DNA of 64,000 nt. Source: Ottowia sp. GTDB taxonomy: Bacteria; Pseudomonadota; Gammaproteobacteria; Burkholderiales; Burkholderiaceae_C. Below, piece by piece: positions 25,653 through 32,918 of this stretch (its first letter is position 1; each line of letters starts with the position of its first letter). The notes beneath the pieces were generated by a model. It searched no databases. It was not told the DNA's origin and saw only the letters and a list, made by a program, of their open reading frames with translations. The stretch lies in the NCBI RefSeq assembly GCF_016703145.1, contig NZ_JADJCO010000003.1, positions 558,001 to 622,000 of the forward strand, read 5' to 3'. The position numbers were made by a program, and so were the translations under genes.

Positions 25653-26852
25653 ATGTCCGAATCCGACACCTCCGTGTCCTCGTCCCTGAATTTCAAGACG
25701 CGGCTGCTGCACAGCGGCAAGGCGCCGGCCTACACGGGCGGCACGGCGGTCAACCCGCCCATCGTCCGGGCCAGCACGGTGCTGTTCGCCGACACGGCGC
25801 AGCAGCGCGAGATGCGTGGGCTCCGATCGCACGAGCGCGTGTTCAGCTACGGCGCGCGCGGCACGCCGACCGCCTTCGCGCTGGAAGACGCCGTGAGCGA
25901 ACTCGAGGGTGCCCACCGCACCCGGCTGCTTCCCACCGGCCTGGCGGCCATCGGCATGGCGCTGCTGAGCTACCTGAAGCCCGGCGACCACGTGCTGGTG
26001 ACCGATAGCGCCTACCAGCCCGTGCGCCATCTGGCGCAGCAGTTCCTGCGGCCCTACGGCATCGAATACACCTTCTTCGCGGCCGACGGCAGCGACGCCG
26101 AGGCCAAGATGCGCCCCAACACCCGCATGCTCTATGCCGAGTGCCCGGGCTCGCTGGTCTACGAGATGTGCGACCTGCCCGCGCTCGCGGCCATGGCCCA
26201 CGCGCGTGGCGCCCTGGTCGTCGTGGACAGCACCTGGGGCTCGGGCGTGCAATACCGGCCGCTGGCGCTGGGTGCCGACGTGTCGATCATGGCCGCGACC
26301 AAGTACCTCTCGGGCCATTCGGACGTGATGATGGGCACGGTGGCCACCACGCGCGACGCCTGGGAGCCGCTGGCCGAGCGTTGCGACGCGTTCGGCATGA
26401 CCGTCAGTCCCGACGACGCCTGGCTCGTGCTGCGCGGCCTGCGCTCTCTGTCGGCGCGGCTGCGCATGCACGAGGAGCACGCGCTGCAGGTCGCGCACTG
26501 GCTCGAGGCGCACCCTGCGGTGCGCACCGTGTTCTGCCCCGCGCTGCCGGCCCACCCCGGCCATGCCCTGTGGCGGCGCGACTGCGAAGGGACGAACGGC
26601 CTCGTCTCCTTCGAGCTTGCGCCCGGCACCGCGCCCGAGACCGTGGACCGGCTGATCGACGGCCTGCAACTGTTCGGGCTCGGCGCCTCCTGGGGCGGCT
26701 ACGAAAGCCTGGTGACCTCCGCGCACATGACGCAGGCGCGCAGCGTCACCGACTGGAGCGCCCGGGGGCCGGTGGTGCGGCTGCACATCGGCCTGGAGGA
26801 TCCGCGCGACCTGATTGCCGATCTCGATCAGGCATTCGGGTGCCTCGATTGA
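25653..26852 (+). CDS. Cys/Met-metabolism PLP enzyme, cystathionine beta-lyase-like
   Basis: 399 residues. Family motifs are FKTRLLHSGKAPAYTGGTAVNPPIVRASTVLF at the N-terminus, FSYGARGTPTAFALEDAVSELEGA, LLPTGLAAIGMALLSYLKPGDHVLV, VVDSTWGSG, and the PLP-Lys loop MAATKYLSGHSDVMMG near residue 212. The C-terminal FGLGASWGGYESL is typical of MetC-type lyases. It would cleave C-S bonds of cystathionine or cystine, or a related sulfur amino acid. The start at ATG 25653 is 19 bp after the rhodanese stop, so dioxygenase-rhodanese-lyase form an operon. Confidence 0.88.
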   Translation: MSESDTSVSSSLNFKTRLLHSGKAPAYTGGTAVNPPIVRASTVLFADTAQQREMRGLRSHERVFSYGARGTPTAFALEDAVSELEGAHRTRLLPTGLAAIGMALLSYLKPGDHVLVTDSAYQPVRHLAQQFLRPYGIEYTFFAADGSDAEAKMRPNTRMLYAECPGSLVYEMCDLPALAAMAHARGALVVVDSTWGSGVQYRPLALGADVSIMAATKYLSGHSDVMMGTVATTRDAWEPLAERCDAFGMTVSPDDAWLVLRGLRSLSARLRMHEEHALQVAHWLEAHPAVRTVFCPALPAHPGHALWRRDCEGTNGLVSFELAPGTAPETVDRLIDGLQLFGLGASWGGYESLVTSAHMTQARSVTDWSARGPVVRLHIGLEDPRDLIADLDQAFGCLD

Positions 26853-26867
26853 GGCTCCGTCCGGCAC

Positions 26868-27194
26868 GTCACCCTAGAAACGGCAGTTGAACGCGCCCGC
26901 CAGTGCCGTGATTGGCGTGGCAGGCAAGGGTGAACGCCGCGGCTCCACAGGCGCCTGCGCGCCTGTGGACGGCGTGAACGGGGCCGGCCTCTGGACGGCC
27001 CGCGCCCTGCAAGGAGACGACGCGGCGCAGTGTTGTGCGCAAGGAGGAGCAACGCCGCATGGCGCGGCGAGCGCGGTGCTGGCGGGTGCGTAGCGCTCTC
27101 ACCCGAAAGGTGAAGGTCATCGAAGCCGTCGAGGTCAATGCTCACGCGACTTTCCCGAGGGTGACAAGCGGTCAACTGCCGTTTCTAGGGTCAC
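26868..27194. mobile_element. MITE-like element with 23-bp terminal inverted repeats
   Basis: GTCACCCTAGAAACGGCAGT plus TGA at 26868-26890 is repeated in inverse orientation at 27172-27194 with one mismatch. The 327-bp unit is too short for a transposase; the short open frames inside are not convincing. A perfect 10-bp hairpin (CCACAGGCGC, loop CTGC) lies at 26945-26968. No clear target duplication is seen. It sits between the PLP-enzyme stop and a truncated Bug receptor gene. The parent transposon is not recognised. Confidence 0.75.
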
Positions 27195-27213
27195 CGCTTC
27201 ACAAGGAAGAAAC

Positions 27214-27424
27214 CATGCTCAACCGTACCGCCACAACCATCGTTGCCCTGCTGTGCGCCACCGCCCTGTATGCCGGCACGGCCCCGCTGGCGCAGGCCGC
27301 CTATCCGGAAAAGCCGGTCACGGTCACGGTGCCGTTCCCGGCGGGCGGCGGCGTGGACATGGTCGGCCGGCTGTACGCGCAGCAGATCGGCGAGGCGACC
27401 GGGGCGCAAGCGCAACCCCCATGA
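27214..27424 (+). pseudogene. Truncated Bug-family receptor (N-terminal fragment)
   Basis: An intact signal peptide (ending PLAQAA) and the first Bug segment, YPEKPVTVTVPFPAGGGVDMVGR, are followed by about 12 residues and then unrelated sequence. Only about 63 of the usual 320 residues remain. AAGGAAG lies 8 bp before the ATG, so a short secreted peptide could still be made. The break joins it to a peptidase M14-type fragment, evidence of a deletion that removed the 3' end of this gene and the 5' end of the next. Confidence 0.85.
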
Positions 27425-27950
27425 CGACCTGGACCTCGACCAAACCTATCCCGGCAACGCCAACGGCCTGATGTCCGAGCGGCTGGCGCATGCGCTGATG
27501 CAGGAGATCGAGGGCACGGCGGACTTCCTCATCAACCTGCACACCATGAACGCGCTGTTCGAATCGCGCGTGTACGCGGTCTACAAGGTGCATCCCGACA
27601 GTCCGATGCCCGAGGAGCAGATGCTCAGGTTCATCAGCCTGTTCGAGCCCAACGTGGCCTGCCGCATGGACGTGGGCGGCAAGGGCGAGCTGCCGGGCAA
27701 CATCGCCGGCGCGCTGGACTACCAGTGCCTGGCGCGGGGCATCCCCGCGTTCATGCTGGAACTGGGCGGCGGCAGTCGCTACGAGGCGGGCAACGTCGCG
27801 CAGGCCGAGCGCGGCTTCGCCAGGCTCGCGGCCAGCCTGTCCATCATGGCCACGCCCGAGGGCGACCAGTCACCCCGGCGCGATCCCGTGGTGCACACGG
27901 GCGAGCGGGCGGCCTTCGTGGCGCAGCAATGGGATGAGCTGGCGTGGTGA
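27408..27950 (+). pseudogene. Succinylglutamate desuccinylase/aspartoacylase-family fragment
   Basis: The frame reads RNPHDDLDLDQTYPG, then ERLAHALMQEIEG, ADFLINLHTMNALFESRVYAVYKV, and LARGIPAFMLELGGG, matching the internal and C-terminal part of the AstE/AspA zinc-carboxypeptidase family. The N-terminal zinc-binding H-x-x-E region is absent, so it should be inactive. It is joined out of frame to the Bug receptor fragment at about 27408-27424. The 3' end (DELAW) appears natural or nearly so. Confidence 0.8.
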
Positions 27951-28000
27951 GGTCCTGCATGGCAATGCGTGTGCCGTGACGCTGCCCTCAGGTTGAGGAC

Positions 28001-28028
28001 GCTTCTTTTTTATAGCTGCAGGCGCAGC
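28001..28028 (+). repeat. Dispersed ATAGC/GCGC repeat
   Basis: GCTTCTTTTTTATAGCTGCA then GGCGCAGC, followed by a second A-rich arm AGCCAAAAAGACC at 28045. It is a near-canonical intergenic copy 50 bp after the AstE/AspA-type fragment. Confidence 0.65.
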
Positions 28029-28106
28029 AGGGACGCCGGCAAACAGCCAAAAAGACCTGAAAACGCCGCTCTCGGGCGCCACCGCGCGGCGGCGCCCGCG
28101 CCCGCC

Positions 28107-28209
28107 TGTTGAGCAAGGCATAAGACGCGAAAGTTCCATCATATGAATCAACGACTTAGCTGCCCGCGGTAGGCATAAGGTGCGAAATTTGCAGGCGTAA
28201 GCTGCGAAA
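28107..28209 (-). repeat. Right end of element Y: terminal repeat with three 15-bp motifs
   Basis: The end begins TGTTGAGCAAGG at 28107 and is bordered outside by CCGCC (28102-28106), the complement of GGCGG found beside the other Y end at 55223-55227. Three copies of the motif lie at 28118-28132 (GCATAAGACGCGAAA), 28173-28187 (GCATAAGGTGCGAAA) and 28195-28209 (GCGTAAGCTGCGAAA); the inner two are exactly 22 bp apart. The layout matches the right end of element X at 55119-55220, including an intervening GTTGATTCATA-type block. It is interpreted as transposase binding sites of a Tn7/Mu-type element. Confidence 0.8.
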
Positions 28210-28422
28210 TCGCTACCCGGGCACAGGGACCCTTCAAGAACTGAGAAGAGTCACGTGCCGGTACATATCGGTGGCGCACTGGAACTTCACACTCGCGCCG
28301 CCTATGAAGGTAGGCTATTTATACCTCCAAATGGGCACTATTTGCAGGCAGTTATTCCGACGGCCCAAGTTCTCGCCCGAAAGAATCTGGGTCGATACGG
28401 CGTGGTCACCTCAGGCTTGGTG

Positions 28423-29642
28423 TCAGAGAAGCCTCGGTGCGATGGAGTAGCCCATCGCGCTGTAGCCCCGCAGCCTTTTCTCCCACATGCGGTGGAGCGC
28501 CGGGTGACCCGTACCGACGAAATCCAGAATGCGGACATCGGTTTTTGCGCTGTGTTCCCGGTGCAGCCGGCCGGCGTACTGCTGCAACGTTCCCCTCCAT
28601 GACACCGGCATGGCCAAAGCCAGTGTGTCCAGCGCTGGGTGGTCAAAACCTTCCCCGACCAGCTTCCCTGATGCGAGCAGAATCCTGGCAGCAGTCGGCG
28701 GCAATTGGTCCAGTTCGGCCGTGGTCGCCATGCGTTCCTTTCGCGACATGCGACCGTGCAGGATGAAGATGCGAGGCGCAATCTTCCGAAAGGCGTCAGC
28801 AAGGGTGGCAATGTGATCTGTGCGTTCCGTCAGGACCAGAATCTTGCGCCCCTGGCCGTAGCACTCAAGGACCGCATCAACAATTTCCCGCGTTCGGCGC
28901 ACGTCGTTCACGAGGCTGGTGAAGATGTCCTGAATTCCCGCGTCACCTGGAACCTCAAGAGACCCTGCCACGCGAATCGGATGGACCTCCATCCGTTGTG
29001 GCGCGCTGTCCGGCCTCTGGGCCGTGTGCCGGATCGGCCCGCACTGCATGAAGATGATGGGGTGCTGGCCATCGCGACGCACGGGGTCGCGGTGAGGCCG
29101 AGGACGTACTTCGCCTTGGCCCGTCGCAGCAGCAAGTCAAACGATACGGCTCCGATGTGATGGCACTCGTCGACGATGACCTGGCCATAGTTGTCGAGCA
29201 GCGCGCTGAGTTCTTCGTTCCTTGCCAGAGACTGCATCACCGCGATGTCGATTTTCCCGGTGGGCTTGGACTTGCCACCACCAATCCGGCCAATCACGTT
29301 CTTGTCGGCGGCAAGGAAACTCAGCAGCCGTTCCTGCCACTGCGTCAGCAGTTCCGTGCGATGGACCAGAACCAGGGTGTTCACGCCGCGCCTGGCAATC
29401 ACCGCCGCAGCCGTGACGGTCTTGCCGAAGGCGGTCGGTGCGCAGAGGACGCCGGTGTCGTACTGCAGTGTCGCCTCCGCCGCGACCTCCTGGTCGTCGC
29501 GCAGCGTGCCAGCGAAGCGCACGTCGATCTGCGCGCCCTGGAAGCGCGTGTCCTGGACAACGGCACGAATGCCGTTGGCGGTCACCCAAGCCATCGGTGC
29601 GCAGGGCACAGCTATCTCAGCCAAACCATACCGTCCATGTGG
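28423..29642 (-). pseudogene. TOTE-type DEAD/DEAH helicase remnant, 5'-truncated and frameshifted
   Basis: The upstream frame (29642 to about 29065) has GTLRDDQEVAAE, the Walker A APTAFGKTVTAA, IARRGVNTLVLVHRTELLTQW, the DECHH box VIVDECHHIGA and VLGLTATP. The downstream frame continues RRDGQHPIIFMQCGPIRHTA, RKILVLTERTDH, ILLASGKLVGEGFDHPALDTL and LQQYAGRLHREH to 28423. A single missing G near 29080 (CCGTGCGT where CCGGTGCGT is expected) breaks the frame. The domain resembles the C-terminal SF2 helicase of TOTE conflict-system proteins, which also carry primase and nuclease domains. Those N-terminal parts are absent, cut off near 29640. Confidence 0.8.
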
Positions 29643-29691
29643 CCCTCAGTCAGCCATCGCGGGCCATGGATGGCAGTCCGGAGGTGGGCGC

Positions 29692-29979
29692 ATGAGCCGG
29701 AGCGGGGCGAGAAGTAGCCTCCTCGTGCCGCTCTGCATGGTCGTCACGGCCTGGATGGGGGAGGCCATGGCAGGCACCTCAGAGTGCTACGCGATCAAGG
29801 ATGCGGACAAGCGGGCGTACTGTCTGGCGCAGGTCAAGCGGGACCCTGGAAATTGCTACCGCATCAAGGATGATGACAACCGCAACCAGTGTCCGGCGGA
29901 AATCAAAGGATCACGGGATCGCTGCTACGCCATCAAAGTCCAGGACAGCCGCATGGCGTGTCTGGCTCGGGCGCGATAG
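29692..29979 (+). CDS. Small secreted Cys-rich repeat protein
   Basis: 95 residues. A signal peptide (LLVPLCMVVTAWMGEAMA) is followed by three imperfect repeats of about 20 residues, each built on C-Y-x-I-K-D-x-D-x-R-x-x-C: CYAIKDADKRAYC, CYRIKDDDNRNQC, CYAIKVQDSRMAC. The six Cys could form one disulfide per repeat in the periplasm. GGAGG lies 7 bp before the ATG, a strong ribosome site. The gene appears intact although its neighbours are broken. No function is known to me; it is cargo of element Y. Confidence 0.7.
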   Translation: MSRSGARSSLLVPLCMVVTAWMGEAMAGTSECYAIKDADKRAYCLAQVKRDPGNCYRIKDDDNRNQCPAEIKGSRDRCYAIKVQDSRMACLARAR

Positions 29980-30271
29980 CTCCCCTGCTCTCATCGAAAG
30001 GCATGGTCAAAGGTACGATAGCTCTACCCAATCTACTCGTACCAACCATGCCCGAACTGCACGACCGTCCGCTGGGAACATCGCCAGAGCACAAAGTGCT
30101 GCATGCCGTAGCTCAGACCGGATCTCGACTGGTCGGAGATAGATTCCTGGCCAGCTATCTCACTGATTGCCTGCACATGGTGGGAGGCCTGGGGCCCGTA
30201 CACAAAGTCTTGCTGGCGGATGCTGGGCAGAAGAGAGGCGCTGCTCCTGAGACGATCACAAGACTCGTCGC
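29980..30271. other. Gap inside element Y, no intact gene
   Basis: Open frames exist on both strands. The best is plus-strand 30050-30434 (beginning MPELHDRPLGTSPEHKVLHA), with coding-like composition but no recognised domain. It runs into the antisense of the truncated TIR gene near 30330. It is probably the fragment of a gene joined there by the deletion that removed the TIR gene 3' end. Confidence 0.4.
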
Positions 30272-30847
30272 TCAAGCAGAAGACAACATGCGCTGGGTAG
30301 CCGGCGCCACAACATGGACTGGAAGTCCGTCGCGACGGCCGACCGAGTGGGTGTCCAGAAAAACATCGAACTGCCGGGCGGACAGTTCTTCAAATAGCTG
30401 GACAGCGGCGTCGCGGGATTCGTTGCGTCGATAGCTTACGAAGACACGACGCTGGGCAGGCAACAGGCCGAGGCACTGAAGCGCCGCTCCGACGGGTTTG
30501 GCAAGGCTGGAGTCGCCGGGTGCGAGAGCCATGGCGTTGATGGGCCGAAGGCATTCCGGCAACTCAGCGCTGACGTTGTTCAGACTGCTCACGAGCGGGA
30601 CGACCGGGATGCTCAGACGCACGAGGTTGGGGTGCTCAGCAAGCGTTGCACCTACGGCGCCGAAGAACATCGCTACCGCCGGAGCTGTCTCTACGAAGTG
30701 ATCGCCGTAGCCCTCCGTGATGGCGAAGTGCTCGCCAGGCTTGAGGCCGAAGTTCTCCATCGACTTGCCGATGGTGGCGCTCAGGGTCGCGAATTGCTCC
30801 GGCGATGGTTTACCGAAAATCAAGCACTGGTAGAGAGGCGCGGGCAT
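30272..30847 (-). pseudogene. Second TIR-domain protein of a two-gene module, 3'-truncated
   Basis: From ATG 30847 the first 140 residues form an unfamiliar domain (MPAPLYQCLIFGKPSPEQF, HFAITEGYGDHFVETAPAVAMFFGA). A TIR domain then starts RRVFVSYRRNESRDAAVQLFEELSARQFDVFLDTHSV. The frame then changes character (GRRDGLPVHVVAPATQ) and stops at 30272, so most of the TIR domain, including the expected catalytic Glu, is lost. The gene starts 8 bp after the stop of the first TIR gene, so the two were one operon. TIR domains in bacteria are usually NADases or make cyclic-ADPR signals in anti-phage defence. The role here is inferred. Confidence 0.7.
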
Positions 30848-30855
30848 GGCGGGAG

Positions 30856-31152
30856 CTAGATGCTGTTGACCTTGTAGCCGGACGTGGTGTTGGGATTGAA
30901 GATGCCAAGGCCTCCAGCGTTGTCCACCTCTATCCTGCGGTAGAGCTGCAGGCATTCGTTACCGTGGGTTGCCTGGCCATCACGGGTTGGCACGATGGCA
31001 ATCTTCTCGTTGGGCTTCTTTCCGTCTGCGTAGCCGAGTTCCCAAGGACACCAACGTGACGCCATGGAATTGCCCGTTGCGAGGAATAGGAACCACTCAC
31101 AGTTCACGATTCGCTGACGCAGCTTGTTCGCGGTTTCCGCATTCGGCTCTAG
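30856..31152 (-). pseudogene. First TIR-domain protein, 3' part (5' part is at 55372-55572)
   Basis: Minus-strand frame from the IS630 border: LEPNAETANKLRQRIVNCEWFLFLATGNSMASRWCPWELGYADGKK and on to NTTSGYKVNSI. SRWCPWELGYADGKK is the late alpha/beta segment of a TIR domain, carrying the conserved W-x-x-x-E-L-G-Y with the Glu expected for NAD hydrolysis. Joining this frame at CTAG to the plus-strand fragment ending DWQDAAMPL at 55572 gives one continuous protein of about 165 residues with no gap. The gene was therefore interrupted by IS630 and its halves were separated by an inversion. Confidence 0.85.
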
Positions 31153-32343
31153 TACATTGACACGTAATTAACGAAACATGAATAGACTCCATTCGTTGCC
31201 ACTTGGCTCACGAAGGAGTTGTCATGCGCCAGACCGAACTGCACTTGAGCGAGGAGGATCGCTCGGTCATCGAGGAAATTCGCAGCAAGGGTGTTCATTC
31301 TTCGCGGGAGGTCAATCGCGCTCATGTGCTGTCATGCCTGGATCGGGGCATCCCGGAGGCCCGGATCATGGCCGTGCTGGGCATCGGTCGCACCGCCGTG
31401 TGGCGCACCCGCGCGGCGTATCTGCAAGGTGGGGTCGACCTGGCGGTGTTCGACGTGGCGCGCTCGGGTCGACCTCCGGCGTATGACACCGACGCCCAAG
31501 CGCGGGTGACGGCACTGGCCTGCTCGGCGCCTCCCAAGGGCCGGCAGCGCTGGACGATGGTCGAACTCGAACGTGCTGCCCGCCAGGAGCCCGGTCTGGG
31601 CACGGTGAGTCGGGAAACCGTGCGACGCATGCTCAAAAAAACGACCTCAAGCCCTGGCGCCGACTGATGTGGTGCATCGGGGCGTTGACCGAGGAGTACC
31701 GCGCGCGCATGTACAACCTGCTCGAGCTGTATGCGCGGCCGGTGTCCAAGGCCGAACCCGTGATCTGCATCGACGAGAAGAGCTTGCAACTCCTCGGTCA
31801 CGGTCGCGAGGCGCTGCCCATGGCCTCGCACAGCCCGCTCAAACAGGACTACGAGTACAAGCGCCACGGCACCACCAATCTGTTCGTGGCCGTGGAACCC
31901 AAGGCCGGCCAGCGCATCGTCTCGGTCACCGCGCACCGGGGCAAGGTTGACTTCGTGGCCTTCATCGGCGAGCTTCTCACCGGCGCATACGCCCAGGCAC
32001 GCCGTGTTCATCTGGTGCTGGACAACCTGAACACTCACTTCAGAAAGTGCTTCGACGATGTGCTGGGCCGGCGCGCGGCCGCAAGGCTCTTGCGTCGCGT
32101 GCAGTTCCACCACACACCCAAGCACGCGAGTTGGCTGAACATGGCGGAGATCGAGATCGGCATCTTGAGTCGTCAATGCCTGGACCGGCGAATCCCCAAC
32201 CGCGACCTGCTGCGATCCGAGGTTGATGCTTGGCAGCAGGCGCGCAACGACCAGCGACGAACCATCGAATGGCGGTTCACTCGACAGGATGCGGATCAGA
32301 AACTCGCTACGCATTTCGTTCCGAAATTTGCGTGTTGATGTAC
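31152..32343 (+). mobile_element. IS630-family insertion sequence, copy 1
   Basis: Flanked on both sides by CTAG (31149-31152 and 32343-32346), the preferred TA-containing IS630 target. The ends are imperfect inverted repeats: TACATTGACACGTAATT at the left and TACATCAACACGCAAAT as the complement at the right. The 1192-bp unit is nearly identical to the inverted copy at 55573-56763. Its left flank is the 3' part of a TIR gene and its right flank the 5' part of a PLD-helicase gene. Confidence 0.9.
31224..32338 (+). pseudogene. IS630-family transposase, copy 1, frameshifted in an A7 run
   Basis: ATG 31224 (AAGGAG 6 bp upstream) starts MRQTELHLSEEDR with an N-terminal HTH region (IMAVLGIGRTAVWR). 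The frame breaks after RRMLK at a run of seven A residues (31635-31641) and ends at 31667. The DDE domain continues in another frame from 31667: ICIDEKSLQLLGHGRE, HLVLDNLNTHF and the late HASWLNMAEIEIG with its catalytic Glu. Copy 2 has five A residues at this place and reads through. Either programmed frameshifting at A7 or a two-base expansion (or error) could explain this; the comparison favours a lesion. Confidence 0.85.
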
Positions 32344-32346
32344 TAG

Positions 32347-32796
32347 TCCACGCCGGGTGAAGTTGGAACTACCCAGCAGGGCGTGTTCACGTCGGCCATC
32401 GTCAATGTGGTACAGCTTGCCGTGCAAGAGATTAGCCTGGCGTACCGAGCGGATATCGACCTTGTCGCGCAGCCATTCAGCGCAACGACGAGCGATTTCC
32501 TTCTGTTGCAGGCGATTGGCCAACTCCAGGCCTTCATCTTCGATCTTGAAGGCTTTCTTGTCGGTCTTCTCCGGATCAAGCGAAGCGATGAAGCGGGGCT
32601 CGCCGAACAAGAAGTTCAGATGGTCGATCTGGTCAAGCTGGCTGGGCAGCACATCGTAGGCGTAGATGGTGAAGTAGGCCGACACCACGGAGAGGTGGCT
32701 GCCTACAGCCATCTTCTCGGCGAGAAAGTCGGCGACCTTGCCACGGGTGTGATTGTCGCGAATGCCGTGGCTAATGATGTTTCTTTGAGTACTCAT
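32347..32796 (-). pseudogene. PLD-SNF2 helicase, N-terminal part (continues at 56764)
   Basis: From ATG 32796: MSTQRNIISHGIRDNHTRGK, SVVSAYFTIYAYDVL, then a phospholipase-D-type HKD motif HGKLYHIDD with GSSNFTRRG. The frame reaches the IS630 border at CTAG. The plus strand from 56764 continues GLSDTPNIELNLIVDG, exactly what follows GSSNF in PLD-helicase proteins, and then the helicase core. The joined gene would encode a large helicase with an N-terminal PLD module, a type found in restriction and defence loci. It is broken here by IS630 and again downstream by IS66 and a deletion. Confidence 0.85.
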
Positions 32797-32918
32797 TTCT
32801 CACCCGATTGATTGGTGCGGCGCCACTTCGCACACGCCTTTGCCGTTGACTTGATCGGCCGGTCGGCTTGTCATCGCCGACGACCATCAAGGCCAGCAGA
32901 CGGGACATGGATGCCAAC

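Larger units (their letters stand above)
28107..31151 (-). mobile_element. Element Y, right-hand part (separated from its left part by inversion)
   Basis: The segment from the Y right end to the IS630 insertion site. In the reconstructed element it follows 55228-55572, giving a unit of about 3.4 kb with the 5-bp flank GGCGG on both sides. Cargo here is a truncated second TIR gene, the 3' part of the first TIR gene, a small Cys-rich secreted protein and a helicase remnant. No transposase gene is present, so Y is non-autonomous or decayed. The region 28210-28422 holds no recognisable gene. Confidence 0.7.

Noticed and set aside
22262..25720. A 1152-residue open frame on the minus strand
   Set aside because: It runs antisense through the LysR, dioxygenase and rhodanese genes, has low-complexity His/Val/Gly composition and no domain. 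GC-rich third positions produce such shadows.
28107..28209. Motif arrays considered as plasmid iterons or an origin
   Set aside because: The copies sit at element tips in inward orientation with 5-bp flanking duplications and the same layout at other ends, which fits transposase sites better than iterons. No rep gene is near.
30050..30434. Plus-strand frame in element Y as a complete gene
   Set aside because: The last third is antisense to the truncated TIR gene and no domain is recognised, so it is kept only as a probable fragment.
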